Source: Caulobacteraceae bacterium
Lineage (GTDB): Bacteria > Pseudomonadota > Alphaproteobacteria > Caulobacterales > Caulobacteraceae
NCBI GenBank assembly: GCA_947475415.1
Contig: CANJLH010000029.1
Coordinates: forward strand, 1-40,442
Length of the DNA: 40,442 bases
Reading direction: 5' to 3'
Shown here: in pieces, positions 34,131 through 40,442 of the stretch
Layout of the letters: each line of letters starts with the position of its first letter
How positions within the stretch are numbered: position 1 is the stretch's first letter
Position numbers and translations under genes: made by a program
Notes under the pieces: generated by a model
Seen by the model: only the letters and a program-made list of their open reading frames with translations
Told to the model about the DNA's origin: nothing
Databases searched by the model: none

Positions 34131-34985
34131 CTAGTCCAGGGGATCGGCTGCAGCCGACGCCGTGCGCCGGGCCTGTACGGTTTTCAGATAGAGCACGATC
34201 GAGACGATCTCGTGCGGCTGGAAGCGGAATTCGGGCATGGCCGGATGACCTGTCAGGATGCCTTGCGCCAAGCCTTCGCCGAGGGCGTCGACGTCGAATC
34301 GCTCATTGAGATCGCGGAAGGGCGGCGCCTTGGCGTTTGGGCTTTCGCCCTTTTCACCCGTCGCATGGCACATGCCGCAGTTGCGTTCGACAAGGACCCT
34401 TCCCTTTTCCACGCTCGCCTTGTGGTCGTCAGGCGCGTCAGCTGCTTGTGCGAGGCTGGCGGCGAAGATCGCCGCCAGGGCGATGGGCCAAATTCGATTG
34501 TGCATGGCCTTGCAGGTGCGTTGCACCACCCAGAATGAGGTGCAAATCAGGGCGTTGCCGCCAAAGGCGAAGATGACCCCCGAGGTGTGCAGAGGGCGCA
34601 GCCGGCCGAAGTTCAACCAGCCGAACTCCGGGAAATAAAAGATGCGTGGCCAGGAGAGCTGGGCGGCGATGACCACGCCCACCAGCAGGCCCACGACGGC
34701 CCAGAACATTGTGGCGATCACGCCGGCCCGCACGACATCGTCGGCATATCGCGTCGGATCCGAGCGGAGCTTGCCGGAATTGATCCCCAGCGTGATCGCC
34801 GCCAGGGCGATGACTGCAAGGGTCAGTGCGATATAGGCATGAAAGCGGAACAGCGGATCTTCGGTGAACGCCGCCGCGAGCAGCGAAACGAACGCCATGA
34901 CACCGGTGAACACATAAAGCAGAACGGCGTCAAACGGCGTGCGTTCGTCCCGCCTCTCAGCAGCTTGCATTTGGACCCCGCCCAC
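34131..34985 (-). CDS. Chimera: truncated CcoN (cbb3 oxidase subunit I) fused in frame to a cytochrome c
   Basis: An open frame of 284 aa made of two unrelated parts. Residues about 1-160 are the N-terminus of CcoN, with four hydrophobic segments (19-40, 46-69, 88-110, 131-155). They include GRLRPLHTSGVIFAFGGNAL with H133, the conserved first haem b ligand, and FWVVQRTCKA. Normal CcoN continues for some 300 more residues, but here the sequence switches at A160/M161 to MHNRIWPIALAAIFAASLAQ, a signal peptide. A mono-haem cytochrome c follows (CGMCH at 203-207, likely distal M250 in GHPAMPEF). No good ribosome site precedes M161. The start may be the GTG at 34985 or the ATG at 34970. A FixK-like box lies upstream. 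It is either a broken ccoN or a functional fusion. Confidence 0.88.
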   Translation of the reverse strand: MGGVQMQAAERRDERTPFDAVLLYVFTGVMAFVSLLAAAFTEDPLFRFHAYIALTLAVIALAAITLGINSGKLRSDPTRYADDVVRAGVIATMFWAVVGLLVGVVIAAQLSWPRIFYFPEFGWLNFGRLRPLHTSGVIFAFGGNALICTSFWVVQRTCKAMHNRIWPIALAAIFAASLAQAADAPDDHKASVEKGRVLVERNCGMCHATGEKGESPNAKAPPFRDLNERFDVDALGEGLAQGILTGHPAMPEFRFQPHEIVSIVLYLKTVQARRTASAAADPLD

Positions 34986-35041
34986 AGTTGGATCAACGCT
35001 GTTGTTGCTGTCGGGAATGCCCGGTCGGCTGGCCCCGAGCC

Positions 35042-35055
35042 TTGACCCAAATCAA
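35042..35055. promoter_or_regulatory. FixK/FNR-type box between divergent cytochrome genes
   Basis: TTGAC-CCAA-ATCAA has one mismatch to TTGAT-N4-ATCAA. Its centre is 65.5 nt upstream of the plus-strand start at 35114. It is 63.5 or 78.5 nt upstream of the two possible starts of the CcoN-cytochrome chimera. It is placed to control both directions. Confidence 0.7.
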
Positions 35056-35113
35056 GGCGTCGCTGTGTGGCGAAGTCATCGTTCCGCCAGACGCTGTCGA
35101 GCCGGAGACGAAC

Positions 35114-35425
35114 ATGAAATCAATCTGGCCAACCCGCGTCACCCTGACTCTCATGATCGCCAGCTCGTCGGCGATAACCGGGGGCTACGCGCTGGCCCAC
35201 CTTTGGTCGACGGCGCGGCGCGGCGTCGTCTGTGGCGCCGTTGGAACGCACTGCTGGGCTTGTTACGCAGCGCCGCTTCTTGCGATCATGGCTCTGGCCG
35301 TCTGGCGTCGTTCAGGTGCATGGTCATTCATCCCCGGTCGGAGCGTCAGCCGTGCGAACAACAATTGTCCTTTCCCTGGTGCTCCTGGCCGCGCCGGCTT
35401 GCGCCGGCCTGCCCAATCGACCTGA
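35114..35425 (+). CDS. Small membrane protein of unknown function
   Basis: 103 aa from an ATG with GGAG 6 nt upstream. There are two hydrophobic segments: one around LTLMIASSSAITGGYALAHL, and one around CWACYAAPLLAIMALAVW. Three cysteines (C73 before and C80, C83 in the GTHCWACY segment) lie between or near them. The last 25 residues are coded by DNA that overlaps the next gene (35352) by 74 nt in another frame and look unlike natural protein. The true C-terminus may therefore have been altered by a frameshift. I do not recognise the family. It starts downstream of a FixK-like box. Confidence 0.5.
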   Translation: MKSIWPTRVTLTLMIASSSAITGGYALAHLWSTARRGVVCGAVGTHCWACYAAPLLAIMALAVWRRSGAWSFIPGRSVSRANNNCPFPGAPGRAGLRRPAQST

Positions 35426-35690
35426 TCCGCTAGCCGAATCCCAGGGGCGCGGCGAGGCGCTGGCGAAGCAGGTCTGTGCGGCCTGCCATGCCGTCGCGGC
35501 CGCGGGCGACAGCCCTGATCGCCGCGCGCCGCCGTTCCGGACCCTGAGCGGAGCCTATGTGCCGCTGACACTTCAGCGCAAATTGACCGACATCGCCGAG
35601 AGCGGCCACTACGCCATGCCCGCGGTGAAGGTGGACTCTGACCAGGTGAATGACCTAGCGGCCTATATCAATAGCCTCAAGACTCCCTGA
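35352..35690 (+). CDS. Class I cytochrome c, periplasmic
   Basis: Mono-haem cytochrome c of 112 aa from a GTG start at 35352 (GGAG about 9 nt upstream). The signal peptide RTTIVLSLVLLAAPACAG is followed by the haem motif CAACH at 42-46 and the likely distal Met M89 in GHYAMPAV. Its C-terminal half resembles that of the lipoprotein cytochrome at 32057. It overlaps the previous membrane-protein frame by 74 nt and the convergent 62-aa gene by 14 nt. It lies downstream of the FixK-like box at 35042. Confidence 0.88.
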   Translation: MRTTIVLSLVLLAAPACAGLPNRPDPLAESQGRGEALAKQVCAACHAVAAAGDSPDRRAPPFRTLSGAYVPLTLQRKLTDIAESGHYAMPAVKVDSDQVNDLAAYINSLKTP

Positions 35691-35865
35691 CGTCCGCCTG
35701 TCCAGTTGATGTAACGCCTTGCGGATTGCGCGCGGGCTCGCGCGGTCGCTTTTCAAGGTTCACATAGGCCCATGTCCCGAACAAGAGGACCATAAAGCTC
35801 AAGAAGGCGACGAGCACCAAGGTCAGGTATGCGAGGTTTCCAGGGGTGAGGTTGTCGAATGGCAT
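35677..35865 (-). CDS. Single-pass membrane protein of 62 aa, unknown
   Basis: 62 aa from an ATG with CGGAGT about 7 nt upstream. One strong transmembrane segment (about 12-37: LAYLTLVLVAFLSFMVLLFG and on) is followed by a charged, Arg/Glu-rich tail. The size and layout recall small respiratory subunits such as CcoQ, but I see no sequence match to CcoQ, CcoS or CydX. It lies in the low-oxygen cluster, with the FixK-like box at 35951-35964 upstream on its side as well. The frame is open further upstream, but the hydrophobic start region fits this ATG. Confidence 0.6.
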   Translation of the reverse strand: MPFDNLTPGNLAYLTLVLVAFLSFMVLLFGTWAYVNLEKRPREPARNPQGVTSTGQADVRES

Positions 35866-35950
35866 CCAAGGACTCCGTTGAGTTTGGCGCCAATTTCGCG
35901 CCGCCGGACGGGGCTGGAATTGATCTTGCGCAAACCGCGCCGCTGGTCGC

Positions 35951-35964
35951 CTGATCGAGATCAA
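35951..35964. promoter_or_regulatory. FixK/FNR-type box upstream of the quinone reductase gene
   Basis: CTGAT-CGAG-ATCAA differs from TTGAT-N4-ATCAA only at the first base. Its centre is 64.5 nt upstream of the start at 36022. A TAGTCT at 35986-35991 could be the -10 element of an FNR class II promoter. Confidence 0.65.
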
Positions 35965-36021
35965 GGCGGCCCGGCGCGCCCGAAGTAGTCTGAACAACGC
36001 GACGTCCATCGGATCACGACA

Positions 36022-36618
36022 ATGAAGCACGCGGTAATCCTTGCGCATCCCCGGCATGGCAGCTTCTGCCATTCGGTCGCGACAGCCTGCGTGGACGCGC
36101 TTCAGGGTCTGGGTCAGAGCGCCGACCTGCGCGATCTTTACGCCATGAACTTTGATCCCCGACTGCAGGCGCAGGAAATCGCCAGTGACGCCGGCCATAC
36201 GCCAGGGGCCGATGTGGTTGCCGAACGCAAGCGGTTGTCTGAGGCTGACAGCTTCATCTTCGTCTACCCCTTCTGGTTCAACGCGCCTCCGGCGATCCTC
36301 AAGGGTTATGTCGACCGGGTGTTCTCCCTGAAGTTCGGCTATGCACCCGGGTTTGGCGGCACCGAGCCCTTGCTCGGTGGACGAACCCTATTGAGCTTTT
36401 CAAGTTCGGGCGCCCCGGACCATTGGGTGAATTCCACCGGCGCGCTTCAATCTCTCATGGCCGTATTCGATAGCCACCTGGCCGGCGTCACGGGGTTGCG
36501 GGTGATCGATCACCAGCATTTCGGCGGCATCGTTTCCAACATGCAGCCTGAGGCCGTCGATGATCGGTTGGATCAGGTCCGCGCCAGGCTGGTGAGTGCT
36601 TTCCCACGCGGACGCTGA
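36022..36618 (+). CDS. NAD(P)H:quinone oxidoreductase, flavodoxin-like fold
   Basis: Flavoprotein of 198 aa of the NQO1/MdaB/KefF-like flavodoxin-fold family. Typical segments are MKHAVILAHPRHGSFCHSVA at the phosphate-binding N-terminus, FVYPFWFNAPPAILKGYVDR in the middle, and FGGTEPLLGGRTLLSFSSSG further on. It would reduce quinones by two electrons using NAD(P)H. A FixK-like box 64.5 nt upstream suggests induction at low oxygen. It precedes fixK by 107 nt. Confidence 0.91.
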   Translation: MKHAVILAHPRHGSFCHSVATACVDALQGLGQSADLRDLYAMNFDPRLQAQEIASDAGHTPGADVVAERKRLSEADSFIFVYPFWFNAPPAILKGYVDRVFSLKFGYAPGFGGTEPLLGGRTLLSFSSSGAPDHWVNSTGALQSLMAVFDSHLAGVTGLRVIDHQHFGGIVSNMQPEAVDDRLDQVRARLVSAFPRGR

Positions 36619-36627
36619 CTGCGCCTC

Positions 36628-36643
36628 CGTAGATTCCCTTAGG
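36628..36643. promoter_or_regulatory. Possible FixJ site upstream of fixK
   Basis: CGTAGATTCCCTTAGG lies 83-98 nt before the fixK start. It resembles the CGTAG-TTTCCC type FixJ sites that I recall from rhizobial fixK promoters. TAGGG/CCCTA arms also form an imperfect palindrome just downstream. My memory of the consensus is not firm. Confidence 0.35.
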
Positions 36644-36725
36644 GGCTGCTCCCTAGGCGTCGTCCCTGAATTTTGGGGCGGCCGAAACCAGCCTACCTCT
36701 GGCGACGTCGAATGGGAGTTCAACG

Positions 36726-37379
36726 ATGTCGCTTCAAGCCCTGGAATACGGTCGGCCGACGCACGAGGCCGCGGCGATGGACACCTTTGGTGCGATCGGC
36801 GTGCGGATGCACTTCGCCGCCGGTGAGGAAATATATGCTCAGGAAGAACCCGCCGATCTGATCTATCAGGTCATATCCGGCGCGGTGCGCACTACCCGGC
36901 TGATGGGTGACGGGCGTCGGCAGATCGGCGATTTCTTCTATGGCGGCGATCTGCTCGGGATTGAGGCGGGCTCGGAGCATCGTTTTTCCGCCGAAGCTCT
37001 CAGCGACTGCGAGATTCTGGTCCTAAAGCGCGCCGCGCTGCGTCATTATGGCGAACAGGGCGGGCAGATCGAGCGGGCCATCTGGCAGGCCACCGCCAAG
37101 GCCCTGGAGCGCACCCAGGAGCACCTGATGCTGCTTGGCCGCAAGACCGCTTGCGAGAAGGTGGCGAGTTTCCTCCTCGACCTCGCCGATCGGTTCAAGT
37201 CGGAAGTCACGACCCTTCCGATGGGTCGTCAGGATATGGCGGACTATCTTGGGCTGACCATCGAGACCGTCTCGCGCATGCTGACACAGCTCCAGGCCAA
37301 CGGTCTGGTCGAATTCAGCGGCTGCCGTCGTTACCGCATCACGCGCCGTGCGGCCCTGGCGCGTATGGTGGAAGACTGA
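36726..37379 (+). CDS. fixK: CRP/FNR-family regulator FixK
   Basis: Regulator of 217 aa with a cyclic-nucleotide-binding-like beta domain (about 25-110), a dimer helix (about 115-140) and a winged helix-turn-helix (about 165-210). The recognition helix reads LGLTIETVSRMLTQLQ, with the E--SR pattern that in FNR/FixK proteins reads TTGAT/ATCAA. There is no N-terminal cysteine cluster, so it is FixK rather than an oxygen-sensing FNR. GGGAG lies 7 nt before the ATG. It is encoded 0.27 kb upstream of fixLJ, which in relatives activates fixK. Four matching boxes lie in this window. Confidence 0.93.
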   Translation: MSLQALEYGRPTHEAAAMDTFGAIGVRMHFAAGEEIYAQEEPADLIYQVISGAVRTTRLMGDGRRQIGDFFYGGDLLGIEAGSEHRFSAEALSDCEILVLKRAALRHYGEQGGQIERAIWQATAKALERTQEHLMLLGRKTACEKVASFLLDLADRFKSEVTTLPMGRQDMADYLGLTIETVSRMLTQLQANGLVEFSGCRRYRITRRAALARMVED

Positions 37380-37580
37380 ACGGCGCACAACGCTCTGCAA
37401 CGATCAACACCGCCGCGATGGCGAATGCGTCAGCGCAAAGGTCGTGTAGGTCTTGGTTCGTTTGGCGCAACAGGTAGGTAGGCCATGTCCGGGCGGGCGC
37501 CTATCTGCGCCGCCGCCGGGACAGCCAATTCGTGCTTTTCCCGCGAATGACGGGACCAGACACAGCCAACCTCTCCAGAT

Positions 37581-37596
37581 CCCGGTAAATACCGGG
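37581..37596. promoter_or_regulatory. Palindrome CCCGGTA-AA-TACCGGG upstream of fixL
   Basis: A perfect 7-bp inverted repeat with a 2-nt centre lies about 56 nt before the fixL start, in the 262-nt gap after fixK. It is a plausible regulator site or weak hairpin. The binder is unknown. The gap holds nothing else I can identify. Confidence 0.4.
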
Positions 37597-37651
37597 CGGT
37601 TCCGTCGACGGCCCTGGAAATAGCGACGCGTCCACGTCTAGAGTGTGGCGC

Positions 37652-39139
37652 ATGCTCAGACCAAGCCCGGACGACTTCGCATCGAAATCGCCGACGATGG
37701 TCAAGGGCTTGCCCGGCGCTGGCTATCTCGTCGCCCTGGCCGCCGTAGCCATCACCGTCACCCTGCGCTTTGTCCTGACGCCGTTTCTGTCAGACCACGC
37801 CGTGTTGATCCTCTATGTGCCCGCCTTGCTGCTCGGGGCCTGGTACGGCGGGTTTGGCCCGACCCTGGTCGCCACGGTCCTGTGCCTGGGCTTCACGGCG
37901 TTTCTGCTGCCGAAGGGCGCCATCAGCCAGTCCGTGAATCTCATCGATGCCGGTGGCTTTCTTCTGCTGGGAATCCTGCTGGCGTTCGCTGGTGCGCGGA
38001 TTCGGAAGGATCGGCTGGCGTCGGCGGCCAACACCGCCCAACTACGGTCGATCGTCGATACGGTTCCGGACGCCATGGTCGTAATTGATCCTCACGGCGC
38101 CATTCAGTCCTTCAGCGTCGCCGCTGAGCGCCTGTTTGGCTGGAGCGCCGGCGAGGTGATCGGCCGCAATGTCAGCGTGCTGATGCCTTCACCCTATCGC
38201 GAGGAGCACGACACATACATCGGCCGCTACCTGCGTACGGGCGAGCGGCGCATCATCGGTATCGGCCGTATCGTGGTCGGTGAGCGCAGGGACGGCTCCA
38301 CCTTTCCCATGGAGCTGGCGGTCGCAGAAGCGCGCTCGGGCGGCGACCGGGTTTTCACTGGCTTCATCCGCGATCTGACCGAGCGGCGCGATCAGGAACG
38401 CCGGATGCAGGAGCTGCAGTCCGAATTGGTGCATGTCTCACGCCTTACGGCGATGGGTGAGATGGCGTCATCCCTGGCCCACGAATTGAACCAACCGCTG
38501 TCTGCGATCGCCAACTATGTGAAGGGATCCGTCGGCCTGCTCAATGCGTCGGAACCCGACCTTGGCCGGTTGCGCAACGCCCTCGACCGCGCCAGCGATC
38601 AGGCCTTGCGGGCCGGCGACATCATCAAACGTCTGCGCGAGTTTGTCGCCACAGGCGAGACCCAGCACAGCATGGAGGACCCTGTGAAGCTGGTGGAGGA
38701 GGCCAGCGCCCTGGCCCTGGTCGGCGCCAAGGAGCTGGGCGTGCGTGTCACTATGGACTTCGACCGCGGCACTGGTCCGGTGGTGGTGGACAAGATCCAG
38801 GTGCAACAGGTGATACTCAACCTGATTCGTAACGCCATGGAGGCGATGGAAGATATGGAGCGCCGCGAGCTGGCTCTCACTATCGCAGCTGACGCTGACG
38901 CCATGGTGAGGATCGTCGTCGCGGACACCGGACCCGGTGTCAGTCCGGAGGTTTCCGAACGGTTGTTCCAACCCTTCGTCACCAGCAAGTCCCATGGCCT
39001 GGGTGTTGGCCTGTCGATATGCCGGACGATCATTGAAGCACAGGGGGGGCGAATATGGGCCGAGCGCAATGCTCAGGGCGGCGCCACTTTCAGCTTCACC
39101 CTGCCCCGCGCGGAATCGGAGCTTATTGATGCCGGCTGA
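37652..39139 (+). CDS. fixL: Oxygen-sensing haem-PAS histidine kinase FixL
   Basis: Membrane histidine kinase of 495 aa. Four hydrophobic segments occupy residues about 20-115. A haem PAS domain follows (about 130-245: [19 protein letters not shown], then [20 protein letters not shown]). The haem-ligand His is H186 ([10 protein letters not shown]), and the Arg of IIGIGR is the oxygen-responsive residue of known FixL. The kinase core has phospho-acceptor H277 ([13 protein letters not shown]), then N, G1 and G2 boxes ([30 protein letters not shown]). The PAS-to-kinase spacing (91 residues between the two His) equals that of Bradyrhizobium FixL. I chose the ATG at 37652; a GTG three codons upstream is possible. 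It overlaps fixJ by 11 nt. Confidence 0.96.
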   Translation: MLRPSPDDFASKSPTMVKGLPGAGYLVALAAVAITVTLRFVLTPFLSDHAVLILYVPALLLGAWYGGFGPTLVATVLCLGFTAFLLPKGAISQSVNLIDAGGFLLLGILLAFAGARIRKDRLASAANTAQLRSIVDTVPDAMVVIDPHGAIQSFSVAAERLFGWSAGEVIGRNVSVLMPSPYREEHDTYIGRYLRTGERRIIGIGRIVVGERRDGSTFPMELAVAEARSGGDRVFTGFIRDLTERRDQERRMQELQSELVHVSRLTAMGEMASSLAHELNQPLSAIANYVKGSVGLLNASEPDLGRLRNALDRASDQALRAGDIIKRLREFVATGETQHSMEDPVKLVEEASALALVGAKELGVRVTMDFDRGTGPVVVDKIQVQQVILNLIRNAMEAMEDMERRELALTIAADADAMVRIVVADTGPGVSPEVSERLFQPFVTSKSHGLGVGLSICRTIIEAQGGRIWAERNAQGGATFSFTLPRAESELIDAG

Positions 39140-39728
39140 AACCGTCCACGTGATCGACGACGACGAGGCCATGCGCGATTCCCTGGCGTTCCTCCTGGAT
39201 ATCCAGGGTTTCCAGGTGCGGACCTACGACTCGGCGACGGCCTTTCTCGAACACCTGCCGGATCTCGCTCAGGGCTGCATCGTCACGGACATACGGATGC
39301 CTGGCATGAGCGGGCTGGAGTTGACCCGACGGCTGAAGGCGGACGGCGTGGCCTGCCCCGTTGTGGTGATGACCGGGCATGGCGACGTGCCGCTGGCGGT
39401 GGAGGCGATGAAAACGGGCGTCGCTGATTTTATTGAAAAGCCGTTCTCCGACGACACCCTTCTTGAGGCGGTCAAGACCGCGCTGGCCCAACGCGAGCAG
39501 AAAACCGATCAGGCGCGCATCGAGGCCCAGGCCCGCCTCGCCCCGCTTTCGGCGCGCGAGCGCGATGTCCTGATGGGCGTGGTGGCTGGCAAGGCCAACA
39601 AGGTCATAGCCTATGAGCTCGATATCAGCCCGCGCACGGTGGAAGTTTACCGGGCGAACCTGATGTCGAAAACTGCGGCCCGCAACATTTCAGAGCTCAT
39701 GCGTATCGCCCTGGCCGCTGGCCTCTGA
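39129..39728 (+). CDS. fixJ: Response regulator FixJ
   Basis: Response regulator of 199 aa. The receiver domain (1-120) has the acidic pocket D10-D12, phospho-acceptor D54 ([11 protein letters not shown]), and Lys in FIEKPF. The LuxR-type helix-turn-helix (about 138-195) reads [20 protein letters not shown] and then [13 protein letters not shown]. It is the partner of FixL. The ATG at 39129 lies inside the end of fixL, so translation is coupled. Its expected targets are fixK and possibly the palindromes at 32738 and 37581. Confidence 0.95.
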   Translation: MPAETVHVIDDDEAMRDSLAFLLDIQGFQVRTYDSATAFLEHLPDLAQGCIVTDIRMPGMSGLELTRRLKADGVACPVVVMTGHGDVPLAVEAMKTGVADFIEKPFSDDTLLEAVKTALAQREQKTDQARIEAQARLAPLSARERDVLMGVVAGKANKVIAYELDISPRTVEVYRANLMSKTAARNISELMRIALAAGL

Positions 39729-39733
39729 GCCGC

Positions 39734-39747
39734 TTGCGTCAGATCAA
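39734..39747. promoter_or_regulatory. FixK/FNR-type box upstream of the stand-alone receiver gene
   Basis: TTGCG-TCAG-ATCAA keeps TTG and the complete second half-site of TTGAT-N4-ATCAA. Its centre is 43.5 nt upstream of the start at 39784, shorter than for the other boxes. It lies directly after the fixJ stop. Confidence 0.5.
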
Positions 39748-39783
39748 AGCGCCGGGGACTGACCCGCGCGAAAAGGTGGCGAG

Positions 39784-40197
39784 ATGCTCGACACGCGCCG
39801 GGATAACGGGATGGACAACCAGACGCGAGGCCCAGGACCGCCAACCGTGTTCATCGTCGACGATGATGCGGCAGTCCTGAACGCCCTGGGGTTCGCCCTC
39901 GAAATGGAAGGGTTCCGGGTGCGCACCTTCCAGTCCGCCGCGGCCGCCTTCGGCGCGAAGGGGATCGATCTGGCCGATTGCCTGGTGATCGACCAGAATT
40001 TGGCGGACGAATTCGGCATCGACCTTTTGGACCGGCTTCGCGCCCGGGGCAGCCGCGCACCGGCGGTGATGATCACCACCCACCCAGGCCGAGATCTGCA
40101 ACTGCGCGCCGCGGCGCTATGCGTTCCCGTAGTCGAAAAGCCGTTGTTGGACGACCAACTATTCGCCTGCATTCGCGCCTTGGCGGGGCGTGTCTGA
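39784..40197 (+). CDS. Stand-alone receiver-domain protein, FixT-like candidate
   Basis: Receiver domain without an output domain, 137 aa (an ATG at codon 10 is also possible). The acidic pocket is D26-D28, the phospho-acceptor D70 (CLVIDQNLADEFGIDLLDRL), and the Lys K119 (VVEKPLL), so it should be phosphorylatable. It contains three cysteines (C66, C113, C129). In Caulobacter, FixT is a single-domain, Fe-S-binding receiver that inhibits FixL as feedback and is made under FixK control. This gene sits directly after fixLJ with a FixK-like box, so the same role is a reasonable inference, not shown by sequence alone. Confidence 0.85.
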   Translation: MLDTRRDNGMDNQTRGPGPPTVFIVDDDAAVLNALGFALEMEGFRVRTFQSAAAAFGAKGIDLADCLVIDQNLADEFGIDLLDRLRARGSRAPAVMITTHPGRDLQLRAAALCVPVVEKPLLDDQLFACIRALAGRV

Positions 40198-40293
40198 ACG
40201 GGATGAGCCTGCCTGCGTCTGTTCAGTCCCCATGTGAGCGGGTCTGTCAGACACCGTTGTGAGGCACGGCGGATTCGCACGCCCCATTGGGGC

Positions 40294-40442
40294 TGACGTG
40301 ACCCCCTGATTTCCATCCAAGAATGATTAGAGTCCGGCCCTGAGAGAAGGACGGACGATGAAGCGATCACGATTTACAGAAGAGCAGATTATCGGGGTGC
40401 TGCGGGAAGCGGAGGCAGGTGCGAAGACGGCTGACCTTGCCC
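40294..40442 (+). mobile_element. Left end of an IS3-family insertion sequence (partial)
   Basis: TGACGTGACCCCCTGATTTC at 40294 starts like the terminal inverted repeats of IS3-family (IS407-type) elements. The OrfA start follows 65 nt later, the usual distance. The right end and direct repeats are outside the window, so the exact boundary is uncertain. Confidence 0.6.
40359..40442 (+). CDS. IS3-family transposase OrfA (partial)
   Basis: The first 28 residues (MKRSRFTEEQIIGVLREAEA and on to TADLA) match the N-terminal helix-turn-helix of IS3-family OrfA proteins of the IS407 group. The gene runs off the window. AGAAGGACGG precedes the ATG. In complete elements OrfA is joined to the OrfB integrase by -1 frameshifting. 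Confidence 0.88.

Noticed and set aside
40242..40252. GTCTG-T-CAGAC palindrome as the end of a mobile element
   Set aside because: Too short and without a partner; the better IS boundary is at about 40294 next to the OrfA start.

Overview
The window is GC-rich, densely coded alphaproteobacterial DNA. The family content (a TonB-dependent receptor, many acyl-CoA and short-chain dehydrogenase genes, DUF2164, a zf-CHCC protein, FixL/FixJ/FixK with a separate receiver protein) fits Caulobacterales, perhaps Phenylobacterium or Caulobacter. The genus is an inference from gene content, not from a marker gene.

Layout. (1) 1-4566: a TonB-dependent receptor on the minus strand, cut by the window edge and broken by a one-base frameshift. 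Its barrel is followed by a 17-proline linker and the start of an OmpA-like domain. A glutathione peroxidase and an aldo/keto reductase run divergently from it. (2) 4574-9449: a fatty-acid type catabolic locus. Thioesterase and aminoglycoside-phosphotransferase-like kinase genes are divergent from acyl-CoA dehydrogenase, SDR and GntR regulator genes, with a 19-bp palindrome in the shared promoter. (3) 9469-14243: LLM flavin oxidoreductase, DUF2164, ArsC-like protein and DNA polymerase I. (4) 14254-23392: an SDR; a six-gene minus-strand operon (DUF35 protein, thiolase-like protein, HD-domain metalloprotein, acyl-CoA synthetase, SDR, DUF1330 protein); a divergent amidohydrolase; then an alpha/beta hydrolase with a TetR regulator. 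A cluster of four hairpins lies between the convergent amidohydrolase and hydrolase genes. (5) 23469-29535: patatin, AIM24-like protein, a tandem CoA transferase whose second half has lost its catalytic Asp, a zf-CHCC protein, an ABC ATPase and tRNA-Arg(CCG).

(6) 29881-40197 is a low-oxygen regulon. At its right end are the haem oxygen sensor FixL, its regulator FixJ, a stand-alone receiver protein and the CRP/FNR-type regulator FixK. Four FixK/FNR-like boxes lie upstream of the universal stress protein gene, the divergent cytochrome pair, the quinone reductase gene and the stand-alone receiver gene. For the three boxes left of fixK, the distance from box centre to plus-strand start codon is 64.5-66.5 nt. 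The target genes are small c-type cytochromes, metal-transporter and DUF4010 membrane proteins, and a quinone reductase. The expected cbb3 oxidase operon is absent: only the N-terminal part of CcoN remains, fused in frame to a periplasmic cytochrome c. This looks like a deletion that created a membrane-anchored cytochrome chimera under a FixK box, and it is the most unusual object in the window.

(7) 40294 to the end: the left end of an IS3-family insertion sequence, reading into the window edge.
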